This document shows positions 1-10,392 of a stretch of DNA of 64,000 bases, in pieces. The notes under the pieces were generated by a model. That model had not been told where the DNA came from. It saw nothing but the letters and a program-made list of their open reading frames with translations, and made no database searches. The first letter of the stretch is position 1. Each line of letters begins with the position of its first letter. Position numbers and translations under genes: made by a program. This stretch comes from Oceanobacillus oncorhynchi (GTDB lineage: Bacteria; Bacillota; Bacilli; Bacillales; Amphibacillaceae), in assembly GCF_000821065.1 (NCBI RefSeq), contig NZ_CDGG01000001.1:1426001-1490000 (forward strand), in the 5' to 3' direction.

Positions 1-1473
1 GATGAATACCGGAAATATATTGAAAAGGATGCTGCGTTAGAGCGTCGTTTCCAGCCAATTCAGGTAGATGAGCCGACCTTGGATGAAACCATTCAAATCT
101 TGAAAGGTTTAAGAGACCGCTACGAAGCGCATCACCGTGTGACTATTACAGATGAAGCGATTGAAGCAGCAGCATCTCTGTCGGATCGATATATCACAGA
201 TCGTTTTCTGCCGGATAAGGCAATTGATTTAATCGATGAGGCTGGCTCTAAAGTACGTTTAAATTCTTACACGGTTCCGCCAAATTTAAAAGAATTAGAA
301 CAAAAGCTGGAAGAAGTAAGGAAAGAAAAAGACGCTGCTGTCCAAAGTCAGGAATTTGAAAAAGCAGCATCCTTGCGGGACTCTGAACAGCGTTACCGTG
401 AAAAGCTTGAGAAAACAAAGGATGAATGGAAGGAAAAACAAGGACAGACCGATTCGGAAGTAACGATGGAAGATATCGCTGCAGTGGTATCTATCTGGAC
501 AGGGGTTCCTGTTGCAAAACTGACGAAAGATGAAAGTGACCGCCTGCTGAACATGGAAGAGATTCTTCATGATCGCGTTATTGGTCAATCGGAAGCAGTG
601 AATGCTGTAGCTAAAGCAATCCGCCGTGCCCGTGCCGGGTTAAAAGATCCTAAACGTCCAATTGGTTCCTTTATATTCCTGGGGCCGACAGGTATCGGAA
701 AAACAGAGCTTGCCCGCGCCCTTGCTGAAGTCATGTTTGCGGACGAGGATGCGATGATCCGAATCGATATGTCAGAGTATATGGAAAGGCATGCGACGTC
801 CCGTTTAGTTGGTTCGCCTCCAGGCTATGTTGGCTATGAAGAGGGCGGTCAATTAACCGAACGTGTTCGCCGTAAACCATATTCTGTTGTGCTGTTGGAT
901 GAAGTAGAAAAAGCACATCCAGAAGTCTTTAATATCCTCTTGCAGGTTCTTGAAGATGGCCGGTTAACAGATTCAAAGGGGAGAGTAGTTGATTTCCGCA
1001 ATACGGTTATTATCATGACCTCTAATGTCGGAGCAAGTGAATTAAGACGTAATAAATATGTCGGTTTTACACTAGACAATGATGAGAAGAGAGAGCATGA
1101 AGATATGAAGTCGAAGGTGATGGACGAATTGAAAAAAGCATTCCGTCCTGAATTCCTAAATCGTATTGATGAGACCATTGTGTTCCACTCCCTGGAGAGA
1201 AAACACATGAAAGATATTGCATCATTAATGCTTAAACAGCTGCAAAAACGCCTGGAAGAGCAAGAGCTGACCCTTTCCCTTACAGATAAGGCAATTGAAA
1301 AAATTGCTAATGAAGGCTTTGATCCAGAATATGGTGCCCGTCCGCTGAGACGCTCTATTCAAAGTAATATCGAGAATTTATTATCAGAAGAGTTGTTAAA
1401 GGGAACCATTCAAAAGGAACAAAAGGTGAAAATAGGGTTGAACAGCAAAGGGGAATTTATTGTCCTTTCTTAA
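1..1473 (+). CDS. clpC: ATP-dependent Clp protease ATPase subunit ClpC (5' part missing)
   Basis: This is the C-terminal 490 residues of ClpC, the Hsp100 unfoldase that feeds substrates to ClpP and, with McsB, controls CtsR and other regulators. The frame is open from base 1, so roughly the first 320 residues (N-domain and most of the first AAA+ module) lie outside the window. Visible are the linker/UVR-type coiled segment ([19 protein letters not shown]), the second AAA+ module with Walker [10 protein letters not shown] and Walker [15 protein letters not shown], the GYVGYEEGG pore loop, and the ClpB/C D2-small domain ending in [12 protein letters not shown]. It is followed by a strong dyad, consistent with being the last gene of a ctsR-mcsA-mcsB-clpC operon. 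The family assignment is very secure. Confidence 0.97.
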   Translation, partial: DEYRKYIEKDAALERRFQPIQVDEPTLDETIQILKGLRDRYEAHHRVTITDEAIEAAASLSDRYITDRFLPDKAIDLIDEAGSKVRLNSYTVPPNLKELEQKLEEVRKEKDAAVQSQEFEKAASLRDSEQRYREKLEKTKDEWKEKQGQTDSEVTMEDIAAVVSIWTGVPVAKLTKDESDRLLNMEEILHDRVIGQSEAVNAVAKAIRRARAGLKDPKRPIGSFIFLGPTGIGKTELARALAEVMFADEDAMIRIDMSEYMERHATSRLVGSPPGYVGYEEGGQLTERVRRKPYSVVLLDEVEKAHPEVFNILLQVLEDGRLTDSKGRVVDFRNTVIIMTSNVGASELRRNKYVGFTLDNDEKREHEDMKSKVMDELKKAFRPEFLNRIDETIVFHSLERKHMKDIASLMLKQLQKRLEEQELTLSLTDKAIEKIANEGFDPEYGARPLRRSIQSNIENLLSEELLKGTIQKEQKVKIGLNSKGEFIVLS

Positions 1474-1489
1474 ACAGGATGTAAGGTAC

Positions 1490-1524
1490 AGAAAGCTAGA
1501 AGAACACGGTTCTTCTAGCTTTCT
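1490..1524 (+). terminator. Dyad downstream of clpC
   Basis: A perfect 16-bp inverted repeat (AGAAAGCTAGAAGAAC, 3-nt loop ACG, exact complement) starts 16 bp after the clpC stop. The following tract is only weakly T-rich (CCATTTCTC), so it may stop transcription partially or protect the 3' end. Confidence 0.7.
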
Positions 1525-1685
1525 CCATTTCTCAAAAAATGCTTGTGGCATAAGTATGGAAGATTCTTTGTGAATTTGATGCTTTTCTGTAACCTATGAA
1601 AACCAGAAATAGTCTATAATAATAAATAAGGGTGGTTCAAGAGAAGACGCTAGGCTTGAATCTCACTTGAAGGAGGTTAGAAACG

Positions 1686-3059
1686 TTGGCAAAAAGGAAA
1701 ACAAAATTTGTCTGTCAGGAATGTGGATATGAATCGGCTAAGTGGATGGGGAAATGTCCAGCTTGCCATCAATGGAATACGATGGTTGAAGAAATTGAAG
1801 CTGCTTCTGTAAAAGGCAGGACAGGATACACGTCTGGTGCAGCCTCCTCACAAAAACCCGAAAAGATTACCTCCATCGAATCAAAGAAGGAACCCCGTAT
1901 TACGACGAAGATGCGGGAATTTAACCGTGTATTAGGCGGGGGAGTGGTATTAGGGTCACTGGTTTTAATTGGCGGAGATCCGGGTATTGGAAAATCAACA
2001 CTCCTGTTGCAAATATCTGCACAGCTGGCAGAGAAGGCTTTACCGGTTCTCTACGTATCTGGTGAAGAATCCACAAGGCAAACCAAATTGCGTGCAGATC
2101 GTTTAGATATAAAAACGGATGAACTATATGTATTATCAGAAACGAATTTAATGGATATCAGCAGGCAGATAGAAGAAATCAATCCTTCCTTTGTCGTCGT
2201 CGATTCCATTCAAACCATTTTTAAAGAAGAGATAACCAGCGCGCCGGGGAGCGTGTCACAGGTCAGAGAATGTACAATGGAGCTTATGAAAATTGCGAAG
2301 ACCAAAGGCGTTCCTGTTTTTATTGTCGGGCACGTAACCAAAGAAGGTTCGATTGCGGGTCCGCGTTTACTGGAGCATATGGTGGATGCGGTATTGTATT
2401 TTGAAGGAGAACGTCATCACACCTATCGTATTTTAAGAGGTGTAAAAAATCGCTTTGGAAGTACGAATGAAATGGGGATTTTTGAGATGAAGGAGGAAGG
2501 ATTACGTGAAGTAATGAATCCGTCTGAAATCTTTTTAGAAGAGAGATCCCAAGGAGCTGCCGGCTCGACCGTTGTAGCATCAATGGAAGGTACACGCCCT
2601 GTTTTAGTAGAGATTCAAGCGCTGATTTCTCCAACAAGCTTCGGGAACCCGCGCAGAACAGCCACGGGAGTAGACCATAATCGCGTGCCGCTTTTAATGG
2701 CTGTGCTGGAAAAACGCGTTGGACTGATGCTGCAAAACCAGGATGCTTATATCAAAGTAGCGGGCGGGGTCAAGCTGGATGAACCGGCGATTGACTTAGC
2801 GCTGGCGGTCAGTATTGCATCGAGTTTCCGCGATCACCCAACCAAACCAGAGGATATTTTTATCGGTGAGGTTGGGTTAACAGGAGAAATTCGCAGAGTA
2901 TCCCGAATCGAACAACGGGTGCAGGAGGCTGCGAAACTGGGGTTTAAACGGGTAATCTGCCCGAAAAATAATTTAGACGGCTGGAATTATCCGGCTGGTA
3001 TCGAAGTAATTGGTGTTTCCAATGTACAGGAAGCTTTAGAAATCGGATTACATCAATAG
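1686..3059 (+). CDS. radA: DNA repair protein RadA
   Basis: RadA is a RecA-like ATPase that promotes branch migration during recombinational repair. The 457-residue protein shows the N-terminal zinc finger (C10, C13, C24, C27), Walker [10 protein letters not shown] near 97-105, the RadA-specific KNRFG motif at 254-258, and a C-terminal Lon-protease-like domain. Start is TTG at 1686, placed 8-10 nt behind AAGGAGGT. A TATAAT hexamer at 1615-1620 may be a -10 element, but I see no good -35. In B. subtilis disA follows radA directly; here the next gene is the PIN-TRAM gene. Confidence 0.97.
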   Translation: MAKRKTKFVCQECGYESAKWMGKCPACHQWNTMVEEIEAASVKGRTGYTSGAASSQKPEKITSIESKKEPRITTKMREFNRVLGGGVVLGSLVLIGGDPGIGKSTLLLQISAQLAEKALPVLYVSGEESTRQTKLRADRLDIKTDELYVLSETNLMDISRQIEEINPSFVVVDSIQTIFKEEITSAPGSVSQVRECTMELMKIAKTKGVPVFIVGHVTKEGSIAGPRLLEHMVDAVLYFEGERHHTYRILRGVKNRFGSTNEMGIFEMKEEGLREVMNPSEIFLEERSQGAAGSTVVASMEGTRPVLVEIQALISPTSFGNPRRTATGVDHNRVPLLMAVLEKRVGLMLQNQDAYIKVAGGVKLDEPAIDLALAVSIASSFRDHPTKPEDIFIGEVGLTGEIRRVSRIEQRVQEAAKLGFKRVICPKNNLDGWNYPAGIEVIGVSNVQEALEIGLHQ

Positions 3060-3159
3060 ATTTTTTTGAGGATGAAAATTTAGAAGAATTCCGAGCAGAT
3101 AAGCATATATTATATGTCATTTGGTAATACTACTAATACGAGTCAGGAGGTGAAAGGAA

Positions 3160-4257
3160 TTGATGAAAAAAGTAGTACACTTATTTTTTATTATTTTAGG
3201 AGGTACCATGGGATATCTTTATATTCCAGAAATCGTCCAGCTGTTAAATGTTGCAGAATCAAGCTGGCTAACTTCATCTATCTTGGGAATGATTGTTGGA
3301 GCTATTATATTTTTTATCTTGTCTTATTTACTAGTAAACTATATTGTAAATTTCTTTCGTTGGGTGGAAGATGCACTGGTCAAATTACCAGCCATGGATT
3401 TATTTTTTGGCAGTATCGGGTTAATTGTCGGTCTAGTTATAGCTTACTTTGTTAATATGCCGTTTCAAGATATGAGTATTCGTATTTTCTCACAGGTCTT
3501 GCCGCTGTTCATTATGATTATACTTGGTTATTTAGGATTCCAGGTTGGCTTTCGCCGTCGTGAGGAATTTATGAATATACTCAAACCGGCGAAAAAGGAC
3601 AAGCGCCGCAGCGGCGAGGAAGAGGACACAGATGCGGGTACGCAAAGCTTAAGTCCCAAAATTTTGGATACAAGTGTGATTATTGATGGGCGAATTGCTG
3701 ATATTTGTCAGACTAACTTTTTAGAAGGAACCATTGTGATTCCGCAGTTTGTTCTTGGTGAATTACAGCATATTGCAGATTCATCGGACGCGCTGAAGCG
3801 AAACCGCGGCAGACGCGGTTTAGATATTTTGAACAGAATTCAGAAAGAGCTCGCTGTAAAAGTAGAAATTTATGAAGGCGATTTTGAGGATATTCCAGAA
3901 GTAGACAGCAAATTGATCAAATTGGCAAAAGTCATTGATGGCATTGTAGTTACGAACGATTTCAATTTAAATAAAGTATGTGACTTCCAGGGAGTGCCTG
4001 TTTTAAATATTAATGACCTGGCCAATGCAGTGAAGCCGGTCGTTCTTCCAGGGGAAGAACTGCATGTGCAGGTTATCAAAGACGGGAAAGAGCATAATCA
4101 AGGTGTTGCCTATTTAGATGACGGGACGATGATTGTAGTGGAAGAAGGCAGAGATTATATCGGCAAAAATATTGAGGTTGTTATTACGAGTGTTTTACAA
4201 ACCTCTGCGGGACGGATGATCTTTGCAAAACCAAAATTACTTGAAAAAGCGTTGTAA
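3160..4257 (+). CDS. yacL: Membrane-anchored PIN-TRAM domain protein (YacL)
   Basis: The 365-residue protein begins with four predicted membrane helices (about 5-21, 40-65, 82-100, 112-130), then a basic linker (KKDKRR), a PIN nuclease-like domain starting near residue 168 with acidic residues D170 and D176, and a C-terminal TRAM RNA-binding domain from about 290. This is the architecture of B. subtilis YacL, a conserved protein without a firmly assigned role. PIN and TRAM domains suggest RNA cleavage or binding at the membrane. Either TTG 3160 or ATG 3163 could be the start behind CAGGAGGTG. It normally lies between disA and ispD; both neighbours are absent here. Confidence 0.93.
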   Translation: MMKKVVHLFFIILGGTMGYLYIPEIVQLLNVAESSWLTSSILGMIVGAIIFFILSYLLVNYIVNFFRWVEDALVKLPAMDLFFGSIGLIVGLVIAYFVNMPFQDMSIRIFSQVLPLFIMIILGYLGFQVGFRRREEFMNILKPAKKDKRRSGEEEDTDAGTQSLSPKILDTSVIIDGRIADICQTNFLEGTIVIPQFVLGELQHIADSSDALKRNRGRRGLDILNRIQKELAVKVEIYEGDFEDIPEVDSKLIKLAKVIDGIVVTNDFNLNKVCDFQGVPVLNINDLANAVKPVVLPGEELHVQVIKDGKEHNQGVAYLDDGTMIVVEEGRDYIGKNIEVVITSVLQTSAGRMIFAKPKLLEKAL

Positions 4258-4283
4258 AAAGGGTATAACTGATAAAGGATAAA

Positions 4284-4315
4284 AAAAGTGATAACATATA
4301 TATGTTATCACTTTT
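4284..4315 (+). terminator. Terminator-like palindrome after yacL
   Basis: A 32-nt perfect palindrome, AAAAGTGATAACATAT and its complement, ends in CTTTT and lies 27 bp after the yacL stop. Because it is symmetrical it would work in either direction. Confidence 0.7.
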
Positions 4316-4369
4316 CGTATAGAGCTTGTTTAGGAAGATAAGGGGAGGAATTCCTTTTATAAAAGATGT

Positions 4370-4398
4370 TTCAAAAGATTTCTATCAGATCTTTTGAA
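4370..4398 (+). other. Hairpin in the gltX leader
   Basis: TTCAAAAGAT and ATCTTTTGAA form a perfect 10-bp stem with a 9-nt loop, 52 bp before gltX. No T-run follows, so it is not an obvious terminator. There are no T-box hallmarks here. Confidence 0.4.
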
Positions 4399-4450
4399 CA
4401 GGTACAAGGCAGGCAGCGATGATATATAAACAATGAAGGAGGCATTTTAA

Positions 4451-5920
4451 ATGAGTAAGGAAGTTCGCGTACGTTATGCACCTAGTCCAACGGGTCATTT
4501 ACACATTGGTAACGCTCGTACAGCTTTATTTAATTATTTATATGCAAAACATTTTGATGGAAAATTCATTATCCGCACAGAAGACACAGATGATAAAAGA
4601 AACGTAGAGGGCGGCGAAGAGAGTCAATTAAAATATTTAAAATGGCTCGGCTTAGAATGGGATGAAGGTGCCGATATCGGCGGTAATTATGGTCCTTATC
4701 GCCAGACAGAGCGCTTAGATATCTATCAGAAGTTTGTAGATGAACTGCTTGAGCGTGATTTAGCTTATAAATGCTATATGACAGAGGACGAGTTAGAGGC
4801 AGAACGGGAAGCACAGCGTGCAAATGGACAAGTCCCTAAATACGCCGGGAAACATAGCAACTTAACAGAGGAAGAAATTCAGGGCTTTGAAGCAGAAGGC
4901 AGAACGCCAAGTATCCGTATTCGTGTTCCTGAAAATAAAACATACACGTTCCAAGACATTGTCCGCGGTGAAATCACGTTTGAGTCCAGTGATTTTGGCG
5001 ACTGGGTCATTGTAAAGAAAAACGGAATTCCTACCTATAATTTCGCTGTGGCTATCGATGATCATTTGATGGAAATCACCGATGTATTGCGCGGGGAAGA
5101 GCATATTTCCAATACACCAAAGCAAATGATGATATATGATGCGTTTGGATGGACAGCACCGCGTTACGGGCATATGACGTTAATTCTGAATGAAGAGCGT
5201 AAAAAGCTGAGTAAACGTGATGAGCACATTCTGCAGTTTATTGAGCAATATCGTAATTTAGGCTATTTGCCGGAAGCGATGTTTAACTTCATCAGCTTGC
5301 TTGGATGGTCTCCAGTTGGCGAAGAAGAGATGTTTACACAGGATGAACTGATTACTATATTTGATCCAGAGCGTTTATCTACGTCTGCCGCTATTTTTGA
5401 CCAGCATAAATTGAAATGGATGAACAATGAATATATTAAAAAAGCAGATTTAAGCCGTGTCATCGATCTAGCGTTACCGCATTTAATCAACGCGGGCAAG
5501 CTTCCAGAGAATATGGATGAGAAGACGCGTGTATGGGCGGAAAATGTAATTAGTCTATATCGTGAACAATTGCGCTACGGGGCAGAAATCGTTGAATTGA
5601 CAGAGCTGTTCTTCCAGGAGGATATTACCTATGGTGAAGCAGAACGGGAAGTTTTAGGAGAAGAGCAGGTGCCTGAAGTATTGCAAGTGTTCACAGATAA
5701 ATTAATTCATTTAGAGTCGTTTGATAAAGATTCGATTAAAGCGCAGTTTAAAGCAACCCAAAAAGAAACAGGACATCGCGGTAAAAAACTCTTTATGCCG
5801 ATACGGGTTGCAACAACAGGACAAATGCACGGTCCAGAGCTTCCGTTTGCTATCGAATTGCTGGGGAAAGATGTTATCGTGAAGCGTCTTGATAAATTAT
5901 TAAAGGAAATGGGAGCTTAA
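4451..5920 (+). CDS. gltX: Glutamyl-tRNA synthetase
   Basis: GltX charges tRNA-Glu; in Bacillaceae the enzyme is non-discriminating and also loads tRNA-Gln with glutamate for GatCAB. The 489-residue protein has the class I motifs: HIGH (HLHIG, 16-20) within [13 protein letters not shown], and the KMSKS equivalent KLSKR at 252-256. ATG 4451 follows GAAGGAGG with good spacing. In B. subtilis ispD and ispF lie directly upstream; here only a 190-bp spacer with two dyads separates gltX from yacL. Confidence 0.97.
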   Translation: MSKEVRVRYAPSPTGHLHIGNARTALFNYLYAKHFDGKFIIRTEDTDDKRNVEGGEESQLKYLKWLGLEWDEGADIGGNYGPYRQTERLDIYQKFVDELLERDLAYKCYMTEDELEAEREAQRANGQVPKYAGKHSNLTEEEIQGFEAEGRTPSIRIRVPENKTYTFQDIVRGEITFESSDFGDWVIVKKNGIPTYNFAVAIDDHLMEITDVLRGEEHISNTPKQMMIYDAFGWTAPRYGHMTLILNEERKKLSKRDEHILQFIEQYRNLGYLPEAMFNFISLLGWSPVGEEEMFTQDELITIFDPERLSTSAAIFDQHKLKWMNNEYIKKADLSRVIDLALPHLINAGKLPENMDEKTRVWAENVISLYREQLRYGAEIVELTELFFQEDITYGEAEREVLGEEQVPEVLQVFTDKLIHLESFDKDSIKAQFKATQKETGHRGKKLFMPIRVATTGQMHGPELPFAIELLGKDVIVKRLDKLLKEMGA

Positions 5921-5999
5921 TAGTTCACATTTCTTGTGTAATATAATATATTATCTTTATAAGTTTCGCCTATGTTATGATAGCTATGAAAATCAAATA

Positions 6000-6250
6000 A
6001 ATTTAAATCGTTGAAGAGGTAAAGTAAAAATGAATTTCTTACACAGAGAGAGTCACAGTTGCTGCGAGTGACTTTAAGATTTCTTTTTGAAGTGCGCCTC
6101 AGAGTCTATTGTGGAACATAAAGTACATGGTAGCGGTTCTCTGCCGTTAACAGAGCAAAGGGGAGAAAGATATTTTTTTCTCTAAACAGAGTGGAACCGC
6201 GCTAAAAAGCGTCTCTGTGTTTTCAATAACACAGAGACGCTTTTTTTATA
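6000..6250 (+). promoter_or_regulatory. T-box riboswitch, cysteine-specific, of the cysE operon
   Basis: The leader carries the T-box hallmarks: an AGAGAG-TCAC...GTTGCTGCGAGTGACT stem I distal region (6045-6075), a candidate specifier codon TGC (cysteine) at 6093-6095 within GAAGTGCGCC, the conserved T-box sequence AGAGTGGAACCGCG at 6188-6201, and an overlapping terminator. Uncharged tRNA-Cys pairing with the CCGCG region would stabilise the antiterminator and let transcription proceed into cysE-cysS. The TGC assignment fits the downstream cysteine biosynthesis and cysteinyl-tRNA synthetase genes. Confidence 0.93.
6208..6247 (+). terminator. T-box attenuator terminator
   Basis: AGCGTCTCTGTGT pairs perfectly with ACACAGAGACGCT across an 8-nt loop and runs into TTTTTTT. 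The 5' arm is adjacent to the T-box core, as needed for mutually exclusive antiterminator/terminator folding. Confidence 0.92.
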
Positions 6251-6338
6251 TCTAATCAAAGAAAAGATGAATTCATTTTTACTTCATTAGGCAGTAATCG
6301 ATTTTGCTAACTAATTTAAACAGAAGGGGCTGTATATA

Positions 6339-7010
6339 GTGGTCTTTCGGAAAATGAAGGAGGATATGGATGTTGTTTTTGAACAGGATCCAGCCGCCCG
6401 CACGTATTTTGAAGTTATGTTAACTTACTCTGGTGTACATGCGATTTGGGCGCATCGTATCGCACATTGGCTGTATAACAAAAATCTGAAATTCTTGGCT
6501 CGTTTTATTTCGCAATTCTCTCGTTTTATAACTGGTATTGAAATTCATCCTGGAGCCAAAATAGGAAGAAGATTGTTTATTGACCATGGCATGGGCGTGG
6601 TTATCGGGGAAACCTGTGAAATAGGTGATAACGTCACTATTTTCCAAGGAGTAACACTCGGCGGAACGGGAAAAGAACAAGGGAAACGGCATCCTACCAT
6701 TGAAGACAATGCGATGGTTTCAACAGGGGCAAAGGTGCTTGGAGCCATTACGATTGGAGAAAACTCGAAAATCGGGGGCGGCTCAGTGGTATTAAAGAAT
6801 GTTCCTGCTAACGCTACAGTCGTCGGTGTTCCTGGGCAGGTTGTTGTTCAAGATGGAATACGCCTGAACAGAGACCTGGATCATCAAAATATTCCAGATC
6901 CAGTTGCAGAAAAATGCAAAAGCCTGCAAGAGCAAATCGAGGAACTGAAAGCAGAAATGGAGCATTTAAAGAAAGGGAGAATGAACAACCATGACGATTC
7001 AAATATATAA
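6339..7010 (+). CDS. cysE: Serine O-acetyltransferase
   Basis: CysE acetylates L-serine with acetyl-CoA, the first step of cysteine synthesis. The 223-residue protein has an alpha-helical N-terminus ([23 protein letters not shown]) and a left-handed beta-helix of hexapeptide repeats from [13 protein letters not shown] to [11 protein letters not shown], with the [13 protein letters not shown] active-site region. The C-terminus is a charged coiled coil. GTG 6339 is chosen because GAAGGGG lies at the right distance and the N-terminus then matches B. subtilis CysE. Its 3' end overlaps cysS by 20 nt, so the two are translationally coupled under the T-box. Confidence 0.96.
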   Translation: MVFRKMKEDMDVVFEQDPAARTYFEVMLTYSGVHAIWAHRIAHWLYNKNLKFLARFISQFSRFITGIEIHPGAKIGRRLFIDHGMGVVIGETCEIGDNVTIFQGVTLGGTGKEQGKRHPTIEDNAMVSTGAKVLGAITIGENSKIGGGSVVLKNVPANATVVGVPGQVVVQDGIRLNRDLDHQNIPDPVAEKCKSLQEQIEELKAEMEHLKKGRMNNHDDSNI

Positions 7011-8397
7011 TACGCTAACGAGACAGAAGGAAGATTTCAAACCCATTGAGCCTGAGAAAGTGTCTATGTACGTATGCGGTCCGACGGTATATAACTATAT
7101 CCATATCGGAAATGCACGTCCGGCAATTGTATTCGACACGGTTCGCAGGTATTTTGAATATCGGGGATATGAGGTCAACTATGTCCTCAACTTTACTGAT
7201 GTAGACGATAAAATTATTAAAGCAGCCAAGGAAGCAGAAGAGGAAGTCGGTGCATTGGCTGACCGGTTTATCGATGCGTATTTAGAAGACGTGGGCGCAT
7301 TAGGCGTCAAAAAAGCAACGAAAAATCCGCGTGTCATGGATTCGATGCAGGAAATTATAGCGTTTATCAAAGAATTGATAGACAAGGGCTATGCTTATGA
7401 AGCAGAAGGAGATGTTTATTTCAAACCGCGTTCCTTTAAAGGGTATGGAAAGCTTTCTCATCAGTCTATTGACGAATTACGTTCTGGTGCACGAATCCAA
7501 GTAGGGGAGAAAAAAGAGGATCCGCTGGATTTTGCTTTATGGAAAGAAGCAAAAGAGGGAGAAATTGCGTGGGAAGCGCCATGGGGCAAAGGACGTCCAG
7601 GCTGGCATATTGAATGCTCAGCAATGGCTAAGAAACATTTAGGAGATACCATTGATATCCATGCCGGGGGACAGGACTTAACTTTTCCGCATCATGAGAA
7701 TGAGATTGCACAATCGGAAGCACATAATGATACCACCTTTGCGAACTACTGGATGCATAACGGCTATATTAATATCGATAATGAAAAAATGTCGAAGTCA
7801 CTTGGTAATTTTGTGCTGGCACGTGATTTAATAAATATGCATGACCCGAAAGTGCTGCGTTTCTTTATGCTTTCTGTTCACTACCGCAATCCGATTAACT
7901 TTACAGAAGAGCTATTACAAAGCGCAAAAACAAGTTTGGAACGCATTGAAACAGCTTATCATAATTTAGGGCATCGACGCCAAACAAGCATGGATTTAAG
8001 AGGAGATAACAAGGAATGGATAGACCGTATTGAAGAGCGTACAAAACGGTTTGAAGCAGAGATGGACGATGACTTTAATACAGCTAATGCAATTTCTATT
8101 CTGTTTGATTTATCTAAAGAGGCGAATGTCTATGTCCAAGAGGAGCAAACGGCTAAAGAAGTCATTGATGCTTTCCGTGAAGCCCTTGCTTCGATGCTTG
8201 GAGTATTGGGAATTGACATTGAAAATGAACAGGAAGAATTACTGGATGAAACGATTGAAGCATTGATTGCAGAGCGGAATGAAGCCCGGAAAAATCGTGA
8301 TTTTGCCCGTGCGGATGAAATACGCGATCAATTGAAACAGGAACAGATTATCTTAGAGGATACGCCACAAGGAGTAAGATGGAAAAGAGGTAAATAA
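6991..8397 (+). CDS. cysS: Cysteinyl-tRNA synthetase
   Basis: This class I synthetase charges tRNA-Cys. The 468-residue protein shows the zinc ligands C29, C209, H234 and E238, the HIGH motif IHIG at 37-40, and KMSKS at 266-270. ATG 6991 lies inside the end of cysE. The TAA stop shares its last base with the mrnC ATG (TAATG). Confidence 0.97.
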   Translation: MTIQIYNTLTRQKEDFKPIEPEKVSMYVCGPTVYNYIHIGNARPAIVFDTVRRYFEYRGYEVNYVLNFTDVDDKIIKAAKEAEEEVGALADRFIDAYLEDVGALGVKKATKNPRVMDSMQEIIAFIKELIDKGYAYEAEGDVYFKPRSFKGYGKLSHQSIDELRSGARIQVGEKKEDPLDFALWKEAKEGEIAWEAPWGKGRPGWHIECSAMAKKHLGDTIDIHAGGQDLTFPHHENEIAQSEAHNDTTFANYWMHNGYINIDNEKMSKSLGNFVLARDLINMHDPKVLRFFMLSVHYRNPINFTEELLQSAKTSLERIETAYHNLGHRRQTSMDLRGDNKEWIDRIEERTKRFEAEMDDDFNTANAISILFDLSKEANVYVQEEQTAKEVIDAFREALASMLGVLGIDIENEQEELLDETIEALIAERNEARKNRDFARADEIRDQLKQEQIILEDTPQGVRWKRGK

Positions 8398-8801
8398 TGA
8401 AAGCCAGTGATGTCAGGCAAATGAAAAGTCTCGCTTTAGCCTATATCGGCGATGCGATTTATGAGGTGTATGTGCGCGAACAATTATTAGAGCGGGGAAC
8501 CATTAAACCGAATCAACTACATCAGGCAGCGATTCGTTATGTATCCGGTAAGTCACAGGCAAAGGTTATCCTCCATTGGCTGGAACAGGATGCCTTTTTA
8601 ACAGAAGAAGAGAGCAGAGTGGTCATCCGGGGGAGAAATGCAAAATCAGGCAGTATTCCTAAAAATATTAATGTACAGACGTATCGTTATAGTACAGCGT
8701 TTGAAGCGTTGATTGGCTATCACTATTTATTAAAAAATGAACAGAGACTGCAGGAATTGATGACGCAAGCAATGGATTTTCTAGAAGAAGGGAGTGCTTA
8801 A
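8397..8801 (+). CDS. mrnC: Mini-ribonuclease III
   Basis: Mini-III is an RNase III catalytic domain without the dsRNA-binding domain; in B. subtilis it matures 23S rRNA ends. The 134-residue protein carries the RNase III signature region [14 protein letters not shown] near the N-terminus and a conserved acidic/helical C-terminus with [11 protein letters not shown]. Start and stop overlap both neighbours, showing tight operon packing between cysS and rlmB. Confidence 0.94.
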   Translation: MKASDVRQMKSLALAYIGDAIYEVYVREQLLERGTIKPNQLHQAAIRYVSGKSQAKVILHWLEQDAFLTEEESRVVIRGRNAKSGSIPKNINVQTYRYSTAFEALIGYHYLLKNEQRLQELMTQAMDFLEEGSA

Positions 8802-8802
8802 A

Positions 8803-9555
8803 ATGACGCAGGAAAAGGAATGGATTATGGGCAAGAATCCCGTAATCGAAGCATTGAAATCTGGCCGTTCTGTTAATAAGGTTTGGATATCCGAACAATT
8901 GCAGGGAGCGGCTGCGCATAAAATACAGCAGCTTGCCCGTGAAGCAGGAGCAGTGGTTCAGAAGGCTCCGAGGTCGAAGCTGGATAAGATGCAGGAGGGG
9001 AATCATCAGGGAGTGATTGCTTCCGTTGCTTCTTATCCCTATGCCTCGCTGGAAGACCTTTTTGCCAAAGCGGAGGAAAGAGAGGAGGCTCCTTTCTTTA
9101 TTTTGCTGGATGAATTAGAGGACCCGCATAATCTGGGATCTATTTTACGTACGGCGGATGCAACAGGGGCACATGGAGTAATTATCCCGAAGCATCGTTC
9201 CGTGGGTTTAACCGCAACGGTAGCGAAAACAGCAGCAGGAGCGTTAGAGCATATTCCTGTTGCCAGAGTGACCAATATAGCGAATACCATTGATGAACTT
9301 AAGGAAAGAAATGTATGGATTATTGGGACGGAAGCGGATGCGGATGAAGATTACCGGCAGCTGGATGGAACGCTGCCTCTCGGATTAGTTATTGGAAATG
9401 AAGGAAAAGGAATAAGCCGCCTCGTGCGAAAGAAATGTGACTGGACGGTGAGCCTGCCGATGGTTGGACAAGTATCCTCCCTAAATGCCTCTGTTGCATG
9501 CAGTTTACTTCTTTATGAAGTGCTCAGAAAGCGTCTGCCGCTAGGGAGTGCTTAA
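8803..9555 (+). CDS. rlmB: 23S rRNA 2'-O-methyltransferase RlmB (TrmH/SpoU family)
   Basis: RlmB methylates the ribose of a guanosine in the peptidyl-transferase region of 23S rRNA. The 250-residue protein has an N-terminal L30e-like substrate-binding domain (WIMGKNPVIEALKSG) and a SPOUT/SpoU catalytic domain with motif 1 DELEDPHNLGSILRTAD, motif 2 IGNEGKGIS and motif 3 SLNASVACSLLLYE that forms the trefoil knot. ATG 8803 is preferred over GTG 8794 because of its distance to AGAAGAAGGGAG. It is followed without a gap by yacP. Confidence 0.95.
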   Translation: MTQEKEWIMGKNPVIEALKSGRSVNKVWISEQLQGAAAHKIQQLAREAGAVVQKAPRSKLDKMQEGNHQGVIASVASYPYASLEDLFAKAEEREEAPFFILLDELEDPHNLGSILRTADATGAHGVIIPKHRSVGLTATVAKTAAGALEHIPVARVTNIANTIDELKERNVWIIGTEADADEDYRQLDGTLPLGLVIGNEGKGISRLVRKKCDWTVSLPMVGQVSSLNASVACSLLLYEVLRKRLPLGSA

Positions 9556-10062
9556 ATGGTTGTATTAATTGTAGATGGCTATAATATCATCGGTGCGTGG
9601 CCGGAGCTTGAGCAGCTGAAGGAAAAAGATATTGGACAGGCAAGAGACCGGCTTATTGAACTCCTTGCAGAGTATCAGGCATTTACCGGAGACCGCGTGA
9701 TTGTCGTCTTTGATGCTTACTATGTTCGTGGAATTGAATCGAAAGAAGAAAAACATAAAGTGGAAGTAATCTACACAAAGGAAAAAGAAACTGCAGATGA
9801 ATGTATCGAGAAGCTCGTGAAGACCGTAAAAAATATCCAAACGCAGGTGTATGTTGCAACGTCCGATTATGCAGAGCAGCGTACTATTTTCGGACAGGGT
9901 GCGCTGCGTAAGTCTGCCAGAGAGCTGCAGATTGAGATGGATGATATGAACCAGGAAATCCGTATAAATCTTGAGGTGCATCAAAAAGAAAAGCCTGCTG
10001 TTAAAATTCCGATAAACCAAGAGTTACGAAAACGGTTTGAAGAGATGCGCCGCGGGAAATAG
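9556..10062 (+). CDS. yacP: NYN-domain ribosome-associated endoribonuclease (YacP/Rae1)
   Basis: The 168-residue protein is a PIN-like NYN domain: VLIVDGYNIIGAWPEL at the N-terminus, the second acidic strand VIVVFDAY, and ATSDYAEQR near residue 100. B. subtilis YacP (Rae1) cleaves mRNA in the ribosomal A site. The ATG starts on the base after the rlmB stop, so it is the last gene of the T-box operon. The C-terminus is basic and helical. Confidence 0.93.
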   Translation: MVVLIVDGYNIIGAWPELEQLKEKDIGQARDRLIELLAEYQAFTGDRVIVVFDAYYVRGIESKEEKHKVEVIYTKEKETADECIEKLVKTVKNIQTQVYVATSDYAEQRTIFGQGALRKSARELQIEMDDMNQEIRINLEVHQKEKPAVKIPINQELRKRFEEMRRGK

Positions 10063-10311
10063 AATAATACATGGAAAGTATAATAGACTGGAATGCCTCT
10101 CAGCCAGTTCATGAGAAGTGTTCCTGTCCATGTCGCTCCGAACAAACATGGCTTTGATGAAAAATATTTTTAGATAGGAAATAAAAATACAGCTTGAGAG
10201 CATGGCAGGTAAGCAGTTCACGTTTTTTTAGACACTCATTCATTAGGTGAAAAGTCTTAGTGATTTTCACGAAAACGACAAATTGCGACTGCTTCTGTCA
10301 TAAAAGGGTCG
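10063..10311 (+). other. Spacer between yacP and sigH
   Basis: No reading frame with a ribosome binding site is seen. A short dyad (GTGAAAA at 10247-10253, TTTTCAC at 10264-10270) and a T-run at 10223-10229 could take part in termination of the upstream operon, but neither forms a convincing intrinsic terminator. Confidence 0.3.
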
Positions 10312-10341
10312 TTGACGATATTTCGGCTCGTCTAGTATAAT
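10312..10341 (+). promoter_or_regulatory. Sigma-A-type promoter of sigH
   Basis: TTGACG at 10312-10317 and TATAAT at 10336-10341 are separated by 18 bp. The -10 is a perfect consensus match and lies about 50 bp before the sigH start. Confidence 0.8.
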
Positions 10342-10392
10342 AGTGCCTATCGTGGATATATTTGGAGATATCGATTTAGGAGGGGATTGTTG

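Noticed and set aside
3060..3122. Short frame after radA (FEDENLEEFRADKH...) as a DisA remnant
   Set aside because: It does not resemble the DisA C-terminus; likely chance.
9565..10020. 151-codon frame antisense to yacP
   Set aside because: Shadow frame, no Shine-Dalgarno, composition follows the yacP codons.
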